From Pseudomonas sp. BGr12 (GTDB lineage Bacteria > Pseudomonadota > Gammaproteobacteria > Pseudomonadales > Pseudomonadaceae), in assembly GCF_030272895.1 (NCBI RefSeq), contig NZ_JALRNF010000025.1, forward strand, positions 26,180-90,179: DNA of 64,000 nt, in the 5' to 3' direction. The number at the start of each line of letters is the position of its first letter. Within the stretch, counting starts at the first letter, position 1. This document shows, in pieces, positions 41,605 to 51,255 of this stretch. The position numbers and the translations under genes are program-made. The notes under the pieces are model-generated. The model searched no databases and was not told where the DNA came from. It worked only from the letters and a program-made list of their open reading frames with translations.

Positions 41605-42858
41605 ATGTTCAGCAAGCAAGACCAGATCCAGGGTTACGACGATGCACTGCTGGCGGCGATCAATGCCGAAGAGCAACGCCAGGAAGATCACATCGAGCTG
41701 ATCGCCTCGGAGAACTACACCAGCAAGCGCGTGATGCAGGCCCAGGGCAGCGGCCTGACCAACAAATACGCCGAAGGCTATCCGAGCAAGCGCTACTACG
41801 GCGGTTGCGAGCATGTGGATAAAGTCGAGCAACTGGCCATCGATCGCGCCAAAGCCTTGTTCGGCGCCGACTATGCCAACGTCCAGCCGCACTCCGGCTC
41901 CTCGGCCAACAGCGCCGTGTACCTGGCCCTGCTGCAGGCCGGCGACACGATCCTGGGCATGAGCCTGGCCCATGGCGGTCACCTGACCCACGGCGCCAAG
42001 GTGTCGTCCTCGGGCAAGCTCTACAACGCCGTGCAGTACGGTATCGACACCGTCACCGGCCTGATCGACTACGACGAGGTCGAGCGCCTGGCGGTCGAGC
42101 ACAAGCCGAAGATGATCGTCGCCGGGTTCTCGGCCTACTCGAAAACCCTCGATTTCCCACGTTTCCGTCAGATCGCCGAAAAGGTCGGTGCCTACCTGTT
42201 CGTCGACATGGCCCACGTTGCCGGCCTGGTTGCCGCGGGCCTGTACCCCAATCCGCTGCCCTACGCCGACGTGGTCACCACCACCACCCACAAGACCCTG
42301 CGCGGTCCGCGTGGCGGCCTGATCCTGGCGCGCAGCAACGAAGAAATCGAGAAGAAGCTCAACGCCGCGGTGTTCCCCGGCGCCCAGGGCGGCCCGCTGA
42401 TGCATGTGATCGCCGCCAAGGCGGTGTGCTTCAAGGAGGCGCTGGAGCCGGGCTTCAAGGCGTATCAACAGCAGGTGATCGACAACGCCCAGGCCATGGC
42501 CCAGGTCTTCGTCGAGCGCGGCTACGACGTGGTCTCCGGCGGCACCGACAACCACCTGTTCCTGGTCAGCCTGATTCGCCAGGGCCTGACCGGCAAGGAC
42601 GCCGACGCCGCCCTGGGCCGCGCCCATATCACCGTGAACAAGAACGCCGTGCCGAACGACCCGCAGTCGCCGTTCGTCACCTCGGGCCTGCGCATCGGTA
42701 CCCCGGCGGTGACCACCCGCGGCTTCAAGGTTGCCCAGTGCGTGGAGCTGGCCGGCTGGATCTGCGACATCCTCGACAACCTCGGCGATGCCGATGTCGA
42801 GGCCGATGTCGCGAAGAACGTGTCGGCACTCTGTGCAGATTTCCCGGTTTATCGCTGA
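41605..42858 (+). CDS. glyA: GlyA, serine hydroxymethyltransferase
   Basis: 417 residues from ATG 41605 (GGGAGAAACTGCG upstream). It interconverts serine and glycine with tetrahydrofolate. PLP Lys in [16 protein letters not shown] near residue 229; substrate blocks [14 protein letters not shown] and [15 protein letters not shown]. Pseudomonads have two or more glyA copies; this one heads glyA-soxBDAG-purU-fdhA and takes up the glycine and methylene-THF produced by sarcosine oxidase. An isolated DnaA-box match at 41814 falls in the HVDK codons. Confidence 0.96.
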   Translation: MFSKQDQIQGYDDALLAAINAEEQRQEDHIELIASENYTSKRVMQAQGSGLTNKYAEGYPSKRYYGGCEHVDKVEQLAIDRAKALFGADYANVQPHSGSSANSAVYLALLQAGDTILGMSLAHGGHLTHGAKVSSSGKLYNAVQYGIDTVTGLIDYDEVERLAVEHKPKMIVAGFSAYSKTLDFPRFRQIAEKVGAYLFVDMAHVAGLVAAGLYPNPLPYADVVTTTTHKTLRGPRGGLILARSNEEIEKKLNAAVFPGAQGGPLMHVIAAKAVCFKEALEPGFKAYQQQVIDNAQAMAQVFVERGYDVVSGGTDNHLFLVSLIRQGLTGKDADAALGRAHITVNKNAVPNDPQSPFVTSGLRIGTPAVTTRGFKVAQCVELAGWICDILDNLGDADVEADVAKNVSALCADFPVYR

Positions 42859-42878
42859 GTGGTTCAGGAGTGAAGACT

Positions 42879-44129
42879 ATGCAACGTTACTCAGGCTTCG
42901 GCCTCTTCAAACACTCGCTCAGCCACCACGAGAACTGGCAGCGCATGTGGCGCACGCCAACGCCGAAAAAGGTCTACGACGTGGTCATCGTCGGCGGTGG
43001 CGGGCACGGCCTGGCGACCGCCTACTACCTGGCCAAGGAACACGGCATCACCAACGTTGCCGTGGTCGAGAAAGGCTGGCTGGGCGGCGGCAACACCGCG
43101 CGCAACACCACCATCGTGCGTTCCAACTACCTGTGGGACGAGTCGGCGCACCTCTATGAGCACGCCATGAAGCTCTGGGAAGGCCTGTCCCAGGACATCA
43201 ACTACAACGTGATGTTCTCCCAGCGCGGTGTCTACAACCTCTGCCACACCCTGCAGGACATGCGCGATTCCGAGCGCCGGGTCAGCGCCAACCGCCTCAA
43301 CGGCGTGGATGGCGAACTGCTCAATGCCCAGCAGGTGGCCGAAGAAATTCCGTACCTGGACTGCTCGAAGAACACCCGCTACCCGATCATCGGCGCCACC
43401 GTGCAACGTCGCGGTGGCGTGGCCCGTCACGACGCCGTGGCCTGGGGCTTTGCCCGCGCCGCCGACGCCCTGGGCGTGGACCTGATCCAGCAGACCGAAG
43501 TGATCGGCTTTCGCAAGGAAAACGGCGTGGTCATCGGCGTGGAGACCAACAAGGGCTTCATCGGCGCCAAGCGCGTCGGCGTGGTCACCGCCGGTAACTC
43601 CGGGCACATGGCTCGGCTCGCGGGCTTCCGCCTGCCGATCGAATCGCACCCGCTGCAGGCGCTGGTGTCCGAGCCGCTCAAGCCGATCATCGACAGCGTG
43701 ATCATGTCCAACGCCGTGCACGGCTACATCAGTCAGTCGGACAAGGGCGACCTGGTCATCGGCGCCGGCATCGACGGCTGGGTCGGCTACGGCCAGCGCG
43801 GCTCGTACCCGGTGATCGAACACACCCTGCAGGCCATCGTCGAGATGTTCCCGATCCTCTCCCGGGTGCGCATGAACCGCCAGTGGGGCGGCATCGTCGA
43901 CACCACCCCGGACGCGTGCCCGATCATCTCCAAGACGCCGGTGAAGAACATGTTCTTCAACTGCGGCTGGGGCACCGGCGGCTTCAAGGCCACTCCGGGC
44001 TCGGGCAACGTCTTTGCCGCCAGTCTGGCCAAGGGCGAAATGCACCCGCTGGCCAAACCCTTTTCCATCGACCGTTTCTACAACGGTGCACTGATCGACG
44101 AACACGGCGCCGCCGCTGTCGCCCACTAA
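42879..44129 (+). CDS. soxB: SoxB, sarcosine oxidase beta subunit
   Basis: 416 residues, CAGGAG before ATG 42879. Heterotetrameric sarcosine oxidase; the beta subunit binds FAD and covalent FMN. FAD motif [23 protein letters not shown] at residues 34-56; [19 protein letters not shown] near residue 175 holds the His expected to carry FMN. It oxidises sarcosine to glycine while the alpha subunit transfers the methylene group to THF. It follows glyA by 20 bp. Confidence 0.96.
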   Translation: MQRYSGFGLFKHSLSHHENWQRMWRTPTPKKVYDVVIVGGGGHGLATAYYLAKEHGITNVAVVEKGWLGGGNTARNTTIVRSNYLWDESAHLYEHAMKLWEGLSQDINYNVMFSQRGVYNLCHTLQDMRDSERRVSANRLNGVDGELLNAQQVAEEIPYLDCSKNTRYPIIGATVQRRGGVARHDAVAWGFARAADALGVDLIQQTEVIGFRKENGVVIGVETNKGFIGAKRVGVVTAGNSGHMARLAGFRLPIESHPLQALVSEPLKPIIDSVIMSNAVHGYISQSDKGDLVIGAGIDGWVGYGQRGSYPVIEHTLQAIVEMFPILSRVRMNRQWGGIVDTTPDACPIISKTPVKNMFFNCGWGTGGFKATPGSGNVFAASLAKGEMHPLAKPFSIDRFYNGALIDEHGAAAVAH

Positions 44130-44143
44130 CAGGAGAATTTCCC

Positions 44144-44473
44144 ATGTTGCATATCTTCTGTCCCCACTGCGGCGAGATGCGCTCCGAAGAGGAGTTCCAC
44201 GCCGCAGGCCAGGCGCATATTCCGCGGCCGCTGGACCCCAACGCCTGCTCCGACGAGGAGTGGGGCACCTACATGTTCTTCCGCGACAACCCTCGCGGCC
44301 TGCACCACGAGTTGTGGATTCACGCCGCCGGCTGCCGCCAGTATTTCAACGCCACGCGCGACACGGTGACCTACGAGATTCTGGAAACCTATCCGATTGG
44401 CGCCAAGCCGCAAGTGACCGGCAAAAGCACCAGCCCGCAGTTGGCAGTCAGTGGTCAGGGAGAAAAGGTATGA
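44144..44473 (+). CDS. soxD: SoxD, sarcosine oxidase delta subunit
   Basis: 109 residues. FCPHCGEMRSEEEFHAAGQAH at the start and AAGCRQYFNATRDTVTYEIL near residue 70 provide the three Cys and one His that bind zinc in the delta subunit. AGGAG lies before the ATG. Its TGA overlaps the ATG of soxA (ATGA). Confidence 0.95.
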   Translation: MLHIFCPHCGEMRSEEEFHAAGQAHIPRPLDPNACSDEEWGTYMFFRDNPRGLHHELWIHAAGCRQYFNATRDTVTYEILETYPIGAKPQVTGKSTSPQLAVSGQGEKV

Positions 44474-47400
44474 GCCAGGTCTATCGCCTGTCCAATGGCG
44501 GTCGCATCGATCGCAGCAAGGTCTTGAACTTCACCTTCAACGGCCAGACCTACCAGGGCTACGCCGGTGACACCCTGGCCGCCGCGTTGCTGGCCAACGG
44601 CGTGGACATCGTCGGGCGCAGCTTCAAGTACTCGCGTCCGCGCGGGATTATTGCCGCGGGTTCCGAAGAGCCCAATGCAATCCTGCAGATCGGCGCCACC
44701 GAAGCCACCCAGGTGCCCAACGTGCGCGCCACCCAGCAGGCCCTGTACGCCGGCCTGGTGGCCACCAGCACCAACGGCTGGCCGAACGTGAACAACGACG
44801 TCATGGGGATCCTCGGCAAGGTCGGCGGCAAGCTGATGCCACCGGGTTTCTACTACAAGACCTTCATGTACCCGCAGTCGTTCTGGATGACCTACGAGAA
44901 GTACATCCGCAAGGCCGCGGGCCTGGGTCGCTCGCCGCTGGAAAACGATCCGGACACCTACGACTACATGAACCAGCACTGCGACGTGCTGGTGGTCGGC
45001 GCCGGCCCTGCCGGCCTGGCCGCGGCACTGGCTGCTGGCCGCAGCGGTGCGCGGGTGATCCTCGCCGACGAGCAGGAAGAGTTCGGCGGCAGCCTGCTCG
45101 ACAGCCGCGAAACCCTCGACGGCAAACCGGCCGCCGACTGGGTCGCCGGTGTAGTTGCCGAGCTCAAGGGCATGCGTGAAGTGACCCTGCTGCCACGGGC
45201 CACGGTCAACGGCTACCACGACCACAACTTCCTCACCATTCATGAGCGTCTGACCGACCATCTGGGCGATCGCGCGCCGATCGGCCAGGTGCGTCAGCGC
45301 ATGCACCGGGTTCGCGCCAAGCGCGTGGTGCTGGCCACCGGCGCCCACGAGCGTCCGCTGGTGTACGGCAACAACGATGTGCCGGGCAACATGCTCGCCG
45401 GTGCGGTCTCCACCTACGTGCGTCGCTATGGCGTGGCGCCGGGCCGCAACCTGGTGCTGTCGACCAACAACGACCATGCCTACCGCGTGGCCCTGGACTG
45501 GCACGACGCCGGCCTGAAAGTGGTCGCCATCGCCGACGCCCGCCACAATCCGCGCGGTTCGCTGGTGGAGGAGGCGCGGGCCAAAGGTATCCGCATCCTC
45601 ACCTCCAGCGCGGTGATCGAGTCCCGTGGCAGCAAGCATGTGACCGCTGCCCGTGTCGCCGCCATCGACGTCAAGGCGCACAAGGTCACCAGCCCCGGCG
45701 AATGGCTGGAGTGCGACCTGGTTGCCTCCTCCGGTGGCTACAGCCCGGTGGTGCACCTGGCCTCGCACCTGGGCGGCAAGCCGATCTGGCGTGAAGACAT
45801 CCTCGGCTTCGTACCGGGCGACGCCCCGCAAAAACGCGTGTGCGTTGGTGGCATCAATGGCGTGTTCGCCCTCGGCGACACCCTGGCCGACGGCTTCGAA
45901 GGCGGCGTGCGCGCGGCTACCGAAGCAGGCTTCAAGGCAGTGCAAGGCACCCTGCCGAAAGTCCTGGCACGTCATGAGGAAGCTACCGTGGCCCTGTTCC
46001 AGGTGCCCCACGACAAGAACACCGCACGGGCGCCGAAGCAGTTCGTCGACCAGCAGAACGACGTCACCGCAGCGGCCATCGAACTGGCCACCCGCGAAGG
46101 CTTCGAGTCGGTCGAGCACGTCAAGCGCTACACCGCCCTGGGCTTCGGTACCGACCAGGGCAAGCTGGGCAACATCAACGGCCTGGCGATTGCTGCACGC
46201 TCTATGGGCATCACTATTCCGGAAATGGGCACCACCATGTTCCGTCCCAACTACACGCCGATCACCTTCGGCGCCGTGGCGGGCCGGCACTGCGGTCACC
46301 TGTTCGAACCGGTGCGCTTCACCGCGCTGCATGCCTGGCACCTGAAGAACGGCGCCGAGTTCGAGGACGTCGGCCAGTGGAAACGGCCGTGGTACTTCCC
46401 GCGCAACGGCGAAGACATCCACGCCGCCGTGGCCCGCGAGTGCAAGGCCGTGCGTGACAGCGTTGGTCTGCTCGATGCCTCGACCCTGGGCAAGATCGAC
46501 ATCCAGGGCCCCGATGCCCGCGAGTTCCTCAACCGCATCTACACCAACGCCTGGACCAAACTGGACGTGGGCAAGGCCCGCTACGGCCTGATGTGCAAGG
46601 AAGACGGCATGGTCTTCGACGATGGCGTGACCGCCTGCGTCGGCGACAACCACTTCATCATGACCACCACCACCGGCGGCGCGGCCCGCGTGCTGCAGTG
46701 GCTGGAGATCTACCAGCAGACCGAATGGCCGGAGCTGAAGGTGTACTTCACCTCGGTTACCGACCACTGGGCGACCCTGACCCTGTCGGGCCCCAACAGC
46801 CGCAAGCTGCTCAGCGAAGTGACCGACATCGACCTGGACAAGGACGCCTTCCCGTTCATGACCTGGAAGGAAGGCCTGGTCGGCGGCGTGCCGGCGCGGG
46901 TGTTCCGCATCTCCTTCACCGGCGAGCTGTCCTATGAGGTCAACATCCAGGCCAACTACGCCATGGGCGTGCTGGAGAAGATCGCCGAGGCTGGCAAGCA
47001 GTACAACCTGACCCCGTATGGCACCGAGACCATGCACGTGCTGCGGGCCGAGAAGGGCTTCATCATCGTCGGCCAGGACACCGACGGCTCGATGACCCCG
47101 GACGACCTCAACATGGGCTGGTGCGTGGGCCGGACCAAGCCGTTCTCGTGGATCGGCTGGCGCGGCATGAACCGTGAAGACTGCGTGCGTGAAAACCGCA
47201 AGCAACTGGTCGGCCTCAAGCCGGTCGATCCTACCCAGTGGCTGCCGGAAGGCGCGCAACTGGTGTTCGACCCGAAACAGGCGATCCCGATGGACATGGT
47301 CGGCCACGTCACCTCCAGCTATGCCAGCAACTCCCTGGGCTATTCCTTCGCCATGGGTGTGGTCAAGGGCGGGCTCAAGCGCATCGGCGAGCGGGTCTAC

Positions 47401-47487
47401 TCGCCCCAGGCCGATGGCAGCGTGATCGAGGCGGAGATCTGCTCCTCGGTGTTCTTCGATCCGAAGGGCGACCGGCAGAACGTTTGA
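44470..47487 (+). CDS. soxA: SoxA, sarcosine oxidase alpha subunit
   Basis: 1005 residues in three parts: an N-terminal Fer2_4-like domain (LNFTFNGQTYQGYAGDTLAAALLANG; RSFKYSRPRG), a central NAD/FAD domain (CDVLVVGAGPAGLAAALAAG near residue 175; ATGAHERPLVYGNNDVPGNM), and a C-terminal GcvT-like tetrahydrofolate domain from about residue 610 (VGLLDASTLGKIDIQGPDAREFLNRIY; ADNMGWC-like DDLNMGWCVG). It yields 5,10-methylene-THF from the sarcosine methyl group. A REPIN separates it from soxG. Confidence 0.96.
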   Translation: MSQVYRLSNGGRIDRSKVLNFTFNGQTYQGYAGDTLAAALLANGVDIVGRSFKYSRPRGIIAAGSEEPNAILQIGATEATQVPNVRATQQALYAGLVATSTNGWPNVNNDVMGILGKVGGKLMPPGFYYKTFMYPQSFWMTYEKYIRKAAGLGRSPLENDPDTYDYMNQHCDVLVVGAGPAGLAAALAAGRSGARVILADEQEEFGGSLLDSRETLDGKPAADWVAGVVAELKGMREVTLLPRATVNGYHDHNFLTIHERLTDHLGDRAPIGQVRQRMHRVRAKRVVLATGAHERPLVYGNNDVPGNMLAGAVSTYVRRYGVAPGRNLVLSTNNDHAYRVALDWHDAGLKVVAIADARHNPRGSLVEEARAKGIRILTSSAVIESRGSKHVTAARVAAIDVKAHKVTSPGEWLECDLVASSGGYSPVVHLASHLGGKPIWREDILGFVPGDAPQKRVCVGGINGVFALGDTLADGFEGGVRAATEAGFKAVQGTLPKVLARHEEATVALFQVPHDKNTARAPKQFVDQQNDVTAAAIELATREGFESVEHVKRYTALGFGTDQGKLGNINGLAIAARSMGITIPEMGTTMFRPNYTPITFGAVAGRHCGHLFEPVRFTALHAWHLKNGAEFEDVGQWKRPWYFPRNGEDIHAAVARECKAVRDSVGLLDASTLGKIDIQGPDAREFLNRIYTNAWTKLDVGKARYGLMCKEDGMVFDDGVTACVGDNHFIMTTTTGGAARVLQWLEIYQQTEWPELKVYFTSVTDHWATLTLSGPNSRKLLSEVTDIDLDKDAFPFMTWKEGLVGGVPARVFRISFTGELSYEVNIQANYAMGVLEKIAEAGKQYNLTPYGTETMHVLRAEKGFIIVGQDTDGSMTPDDLNMGWCVGRTKPFSWIGWRGMNREDCVRENRKQLVGLKPVDPTQWLPEGAQLVFDPKQAIPMDMVGHVTSSYASNSLGYSFAMGVVKGGLKRIGERVYSPQADGSVIEAEICSSVFFDPKGDRQNV

Positions 47488-47490
47488 CCG

Positions 47491-47564
47491 CTGTGGGAGC
47501 GGGCTTGCCCCGCGATAGCGGCGGTGCAGCCGACATCGAATCGCGGGGCAAGCCCGCTCCTACA
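47491..47564. repeat. REPIN between soxA and soxG
   Basis: CTGTGGGAGCGGGCTTGCCC...CGAT (47491-47516) and inverted copy (47540-47564). Inside the sox operon, so likely to affect relative mRNA levels of soxBDA and soxG. Confidence 0.93.
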
Positions 47565-47604
47565 CAGTTGGTTCAGGGTCCATAGAATTCAAGGCAGGTG
47601 TGTA

Positions 47605-48237
47605 ATGAGCACAATCAACGTTTACCAGCAACGCCCCGGCAACGACGCCAAGGCCGAGTCGCCACTGCATCACGCCGACCTGCCCAGCCTGGTCGGCAAG
47701 GGCCGCAAGAACGCCGGGGTGACCCTGCGCGAGCACAAGTTCCTCGGTCACCTGACCCTGCGTGGCGACGGTCGCGATCCGGCCTTCGCCGGTGGCGTGT
47801 TCAAGGCCCTGGGCCTGGAGCTGCCGGTGGCCCTCACCGTGGTCGCCAACGGCGACATGTCGCTGCAGTGGCTGGGCCCGGATGAGTGGCTGCTGATCGT
47901 GCCGGGCGGCCAGGAATTCGCCATCGAGCAGAAGCTGCGCGATGCCCTCGACGGCCAGCACATCCAGGTGGTCAACGTCAGCGGCGGGCAGACCCTGCTG
48001 GAACTGAGCGGCCCGAATGTGCGCGACGTGCTGATGAAATCCACCAGCTATGATGTACACCCGAACAACTTCCCGGTCGGCAAGGCCGTGGGCACGGTAT
48101 TCGCCAAGTCGCAACTGGTGATCCGCCGTACCGGCGAGGAAACCTGGGAGTTGTTGATCCGCCGTAGTTTCTCCGACTACTGGTGGCTGTGGCTGCAGGA
48201 CGCAGCAGCCGAATACGGTCTGAGCATCGAAGCCTAG
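47605..48237 (+). CDS. soxG: SoxG, sarcosine oxidase gamma subunit
   Basis: 210 residues from ATG 47605. A GcvT-related chain without its own folate chemistry: NAGVTLREHKFLGHLTLRGDG, MSLQWLGPDEWLLIVPGG, VNVSGGQTLLELSGPNVRDVLMKSTSYDVHP and WLWLQDAAAEYGL are standard for the gamma subunit. The Shine-Dalgarno (AGGTG) is moderate. It is followed by purU after 11 bp. Confidence 0.95.
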   Translation: MSTINVYQQRPGNDAKAESPLHHADLPSLVGKGRKNAGVTLREHKFLGHLTLRGDGRDPAFAGGVFKALGLELPVALTVVANGDMSLQWLGPDEWLLIVPGGQEFAIEQKLRDALDGQHIQVVNVSGGQTLLELSGPNVRDVLMKSTSYDVHPNNFPVGKAVGTVFAKSQLVIRRTGEETWELLIRRSFSDYWWLWLQDAAAEYGLSIEA

Positions 48238-48248
48238 GGAGGGTTGTC

Positions 48249-49106
48249 ATGAGCCGAGCACCGGACACCTGGATTCTTACCGCCGACTGCCCGAGCCTGC
48301 TCGGCACGGTGGATGTGGTGACGCGCTACCTGTACGAGCAGCAGTGCTATGTCACCGAGCATCACTCGTTCGATGACCGCTTGTCCGGGCGCTTTTTCAT
48401 CCGCGTGGAGTTTCGCCAGCCCGACGGGTTCGACGAAGCCAGCTTCCGCGCGGGCCTGGCCGAGCGCAGCGATGCCTTCGGCATGCTGTTCGAACTGACC
48501 GCGCCCAATCATCGGCCCAAGGTGGTGATCATGGTCTCCAAGGCCGATCACTGCCTCAACGACCTGCTCTACCGCCAGCGTATCGGGCAGTTGGGCATGG
48601 ATGTGGTGGCGGTGATTTCCAACCACCCGGACCTTGAGCCCCTGGCCCAGTGGCACCGCATTCCCTACTACCACTTCGCCCTCGATCCGCACGACAAGCC
48701 GGCGCAGGAGCGCAAGGTGCTGAAGGTGATCGAGGAGTCCGGTGCCGAGCTGGTGATCCTTGCCCGCTACATGCAGGTGCTGTCGCCGGAGCTGTGCCGC
48801 AAGCTCGACGGCTGGGCGATCAACATCCACCACTCCCTGCTGCCGGGCTTCAAAGGTGCCAAGCCTTACCACCAGGCCTACAACAAAGGCGTGAAACTGG
48901 TGGGCGCCACGGCCCACTACATCAACAACGATCTCGACGAAGGGCCGATCATTGCCCAGGGCGTCGAGTCGGTGGACCACAGTCACTATCCCGAAGACCT
49001 GATTGCCAAGGGGCGCGACATCGAGTGCCTGACCCTGGCGCGGGCGGTGGGGTATCACATCGAGCGGCGGGTGTTTTTGAACGCCAATCGGACGGTCGTG
49101 CTCTGA
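48249..49106 (+). CDS. purU: PurU, formyltetrahydrofolate deformylase
   Basis: 285 residues. N-terminal ACT domain (WILTADCPSLLGTVDVVTRYL), C-terminal formyltransferase-like domain with ARYMQVLSPELC, INIHHSLLPGFKGAKPYHQAY (catalytic Asn and His) and ATAHYINNDLDEGPII with the Asp. It hydrolyses 10-formyl-THF to formate and THF, recycling the folate loaded by sarcosine oxidase. Its place after soxG makes it a catabolic rather than purine-synthesis copy. Confidence 0.96.
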   Translation: MSRAPDTWILTADCPSLLGTVDVVTRYLYEQQCYVTEHHSFDDRLSGRFFIRVEFRQPDGFDEASFRAGLAERSDAFGMLFELTAPNHRPKVVIMVSKADHCLNDLLYRQRIGQLGMDVVAVISNHPDLEPLAQWHRIPYYHFALDPHDKPAQERKVLKVIEESGAELVILARYMQVLSPELCRKLDGWAINIHHSLLPGFKGAKPYHQAYNKGVKLVGATAHYINNDLDEGPIIAQGVESVDHSHYPEDLIAKGRDIECLTLARAVGYHIERRVFLNANRTVVL

Positions 49107-49121
49107 CGGGCGCCATCGCGG

Positions 49122-49146
49122 TGTAGGAGCGGGCTTGCCCCGCGAT
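49122..49146. repeat. single REP between purU and fdhA
   Basis: One half only: TGTAGGAGCGGGCTTGCCCC...GAT, with no inverted partner nearby. Confidence 0.9.
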
Positions 49147-49244
49147 AAGGCCCTCAAGCTCAACAACAGATTCCAGTAACACAGCGCCGCCCCCGGGCAG
49201 CGCACTTTGCACCGCTACATAAAAACAATCAGCGAGGTAAAAGC

Positions 49245-50444
49245 ATGTCTGGTAATCGTGGTGTGGTGTATCTCGGCGCCGGCAAGGTCGAGGTGCAGAA
49301 AATTGACTACCCGAAAATGCAGGATCCGCGTGGCAAGAAGATCGAGCACGGGGTGATCTTGCGGGTGGTCTCCACCAACATCTGTGGCTCCGACCAGCAC
49401 ATGGTGCGCGGCCGCACCACCGCCCAGGTCGGTCTGGTGCTGGGCCATGAGATCACCGGTGAGGTGATCGAGAAGGGCCGTGACGTCGAGAACCTGCAGA
49501 TCGGCGACCTGGTCTCGGTACCGTTCAACGTCGCCTGCGGCCGCTGCCGCTCCTGCAAAGAGATGCACACCGGCGTCTGCCTGACCGTCAACCCGGCCCG
49601 TGCCGGTGGCGCCTACGGCTACGTCGACATGGGCGACTGGACCGGTGGCCAGGCCGAATACGTGCTGGTGCCCTATGCCGATTTCAACCTGCTGAAACTG
49701 CCGAACCGCGACAAGGCCATGGAGAAGATCCGCGACCTGACCTGCCTCTCCGACATCTTGCCGACCGGTTACCACGGTGCCGTTACCGCGGGCGTCGGCC
49801 CTGGCAGCTCGGTATACATCGCCGGTGCCGGTCCCGTGGGCCTGGCCGCTGCTGCCTCGGCGCGCCTGCTGGGCGCAGCGGTGGTGATCGTCGGTGACGT
49901 CAACCCGGTGCGCCTGGCCCACGCCAAGGCCCAGGGTTTCGAGATCGTCGACCTGTCCCAGGACACCCCGCTGCACGAGCAGATCGCCAACCTGCTGGGC
50001 GAGCCCGAAGTGGACTGCGCGGTCGACGCCGTGGGCTTCGAAGCCCGTGGCCACGGCCATGCCGGCGTCCAGCACGAAGCCCCGGCCACCGTGCTCAACT
50101 CGCTGATGGGCGTGGTGCGCGTTGCCGGCAAGATCGGTATTCCCGGCCTGTACGTCACTGAAGACCCGGGCGCGGTGGATGCCGCGGCGAAGATCGGCAG
50201 CCTGAGCATCCGCTTTGGTCTCGGCTGGGCCAAGTCGCACAGCTTCCATACCGGCCAGACCCCGGTGATGAAGTACAACCGCCAGCTGATGCAGGCGATC
50301 ATGTGGGACCGCATCAACATCGCCGAAGTGGTGGGTGTGCAGGTGATCAGCCTGGACCAGGCGCCGGAAGGCTACGGTGAGTTCGATGCCGGTGTGCCGA
50401 AGAAATTCGTCATCGATCCGCACAAGCTGTTCAGCGCCGCCTAA
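49245..50444 (+). CDS. fdhA: FdhA, glutathione-independent formaldehyde dehydrogenase
   Basis: 399 residues, zinc-dependent medium-chain dehydrogenase that oxidises formaldehyde with tightly bound NAD. Catalytic zinc ligands in NICGSDQH and LGHEITGEV, structural zinc cysteines in CGRCRSCKEMHTGVC, Rossmann motif VYIAGAGPVGLAAAASARLLG near residue 190. It detoxifies formaldehyde released by GbcAB and DgcAB. Last gene of the glyA-sox-purU-fdhA run; a REPIN follows after four bases. Confidence 0.96.
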   Translation: MSGNRGVVYLGAGKVEVQKIDYPKMQDPRGKKIEHGVILRVVSTNICGSDQHMVRGRTTAQVGLVLGHEITGEVIEKGRDVENLQIGDLVSVPFNVACGRCRSCKEMHTGVCLTVNPARAGGAYGYVDMGDWTGGQAEYVLVPYADFNLLKLPNRDKAMEKIRDLTCLSDILPTGYHGAVTAGVGPGSSVYIAGAGPVGLAAAASARLLGAAVVIVGDVNPVRLAHAKAQGFEIVDLSQDTPLHEQIANLLGEPEVDCAVDAVGFEARGHGHAGVQHEAPATVLNSLMGVVRVAGKIGIPGLYVTEDPGAVDAAAKIGSLSIRFGLGWAKSHSFHTGQTPVMKYNRQLMQAIMWDRINIAEVVGVQVISLDQAPEGYGEFDAGVPKKFVIDPHKLFSAA

Positions 50445-50448
50445 GGCT

Positions 50449-50495
50449 ATCGCGGGGCAAGCCCGCTCCCACCGGGAGCGGGCTTGCCCCGTGAT
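50449..50495. repeat. REPIN on the 3' side of the RAYT gene
   Basis: ATCGCGGGGCAAGCCCGCTC and inverted GAGCGGGCTTGCCCCGTGAT with a minimal CCACCG centre. One base of the outer end differs (GTGAT). It ends 4 bp before the RAYT stop. Confidence 0.92.
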
Positions 50496-50499
50496 GCTT

Positions 50500-50955
50500 T
50501 CAAAGCCACACCGCATCCCAATGCGGATAGTCCCCCAGCCGCTTCACCAGCCCGGCCCTCAGCGGGTTGGCCACCACGTAGCGCGCTACCGTGCGCACAT
50601 TTTCTTCCCGTCGCAAGGCATGGTCATGGTACCCAGGCTGCCACAGTCGACCCTGCAGTTTGCCCAGCTTGAACAACGCGCAACGGCTGCGAGATTTGAA
50701 TCGACGCATCAGACAGGCCAGTGAGCCTTGCTGCAACTCGACCAGCCAGTGCACATGATCCGGCATAACCACCCAAGCCAAGGTACGTGCGGCACCTTCG
50801 AGTTGCGCCTGGCGAAACTGGTGCGGGATGCAGCGTGCGGCCTGGAAACTCTCGAAGATTGGTACTCGGTCACGAGTGATACTGGTCAGCAGGTAAAGGC
50901 GGCCGGGCTCGGAAAATCGACCGCGACGCAGGCGGTGGGAGGCGGGGCTGTCCAT
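50500..50955 (-). CDS. REP-associated tyrosine transposase (RAYT, Y1/IS200-like)
   Basis: 151 residues from ATG 50955, which has AAGGAG upstream. HUH motif in WVVMPDHVHWLVEL near residue 60, then LWQPGYHDHALRREENVRTVARYVVANPLRAGLVKR, where WQ-G-HDH and YVVANP-RAGLV are diagnostic of RAYTs and the Tyr is the presumed nucleophile. RAYTs are single-copy housekeeping-like transposases that spread REP elements. Full-length REPINs of the class dispersed through the window flank the gene on both sides, the standard REP-RAYT arrangement. No frameshift or missing catalytic residue is visible, so it may be active. Confidence 0.93.
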   Translation of the reverse strand: MDSPASHRLRRGRFSEPGRLYLLTSITRDRVPIFESFQAARCIPHQFRQAQLEGAARTLAWVVMPDHVHWLVELQQGSLACLMRRFKSRSRCALFKLGKLQGRLWQPGYHDHALRREENVRTVARYVVANPLRAGLVKRLGDYPHWDAVWL

Positions 50956-51060
50956 GTCTTGGCTCCTTGAACGATGAATACTCAAGGTAGATGTCGAGCG
51001 GTGGCAGTACTGCGCTGGATTGGTTCTTGATGTTGCCGCCTGGAACAACTGACTCCCCCG

Positions 51061-51130
51061 GTAGGAGCGGGCTTGCCCCGCGATGCGATGTGGCAGACAA
51101 ACCGCGATCGCGGGGCAAGCCCGCTCCCAC
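51061..51130. repeat. REPIN on the 5' side of the RAYT gene
   Basis: GTAGGAGCGGGCTTGCCCCG...CGAT (51061-51084) and inverted copy (51107-51130) with a 22-bp centre, about 105 bp upstream of the RAYT start. Confidence 0.93.
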
Positions 51131-51255
51131 CGGAGGGGGGGAGTTAGTTCTGGATATTTCCAGGCTGGTTAAATTTGGTCCTAGGAAATACCCTACGCAG
51201 TCTGTCGATACCCCAATGCTTGCCCCAGGAAACCAGTCCTTCTAGGCTCCTCGGG

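Noticed and set aside
41814..41822. A further exact DnaA box in glyA
   Set aside because: It is a single site in the codons for His-Val-Asp-Lys of a conserved motif, 10 kb from the cluster; I treat it as chance or protein constraint.
44455..47307. A 950-codon open frame antisense to soxA, and similar long antisense frames at 24548-27139, 5565-7631 and 27316-29247
   Set aside because: They mirror highly conserved genes, have Arg/His/Gln-rich low-complexity translations typical of the complement of GC-rich codons, and lack ribosome sites and known domains.
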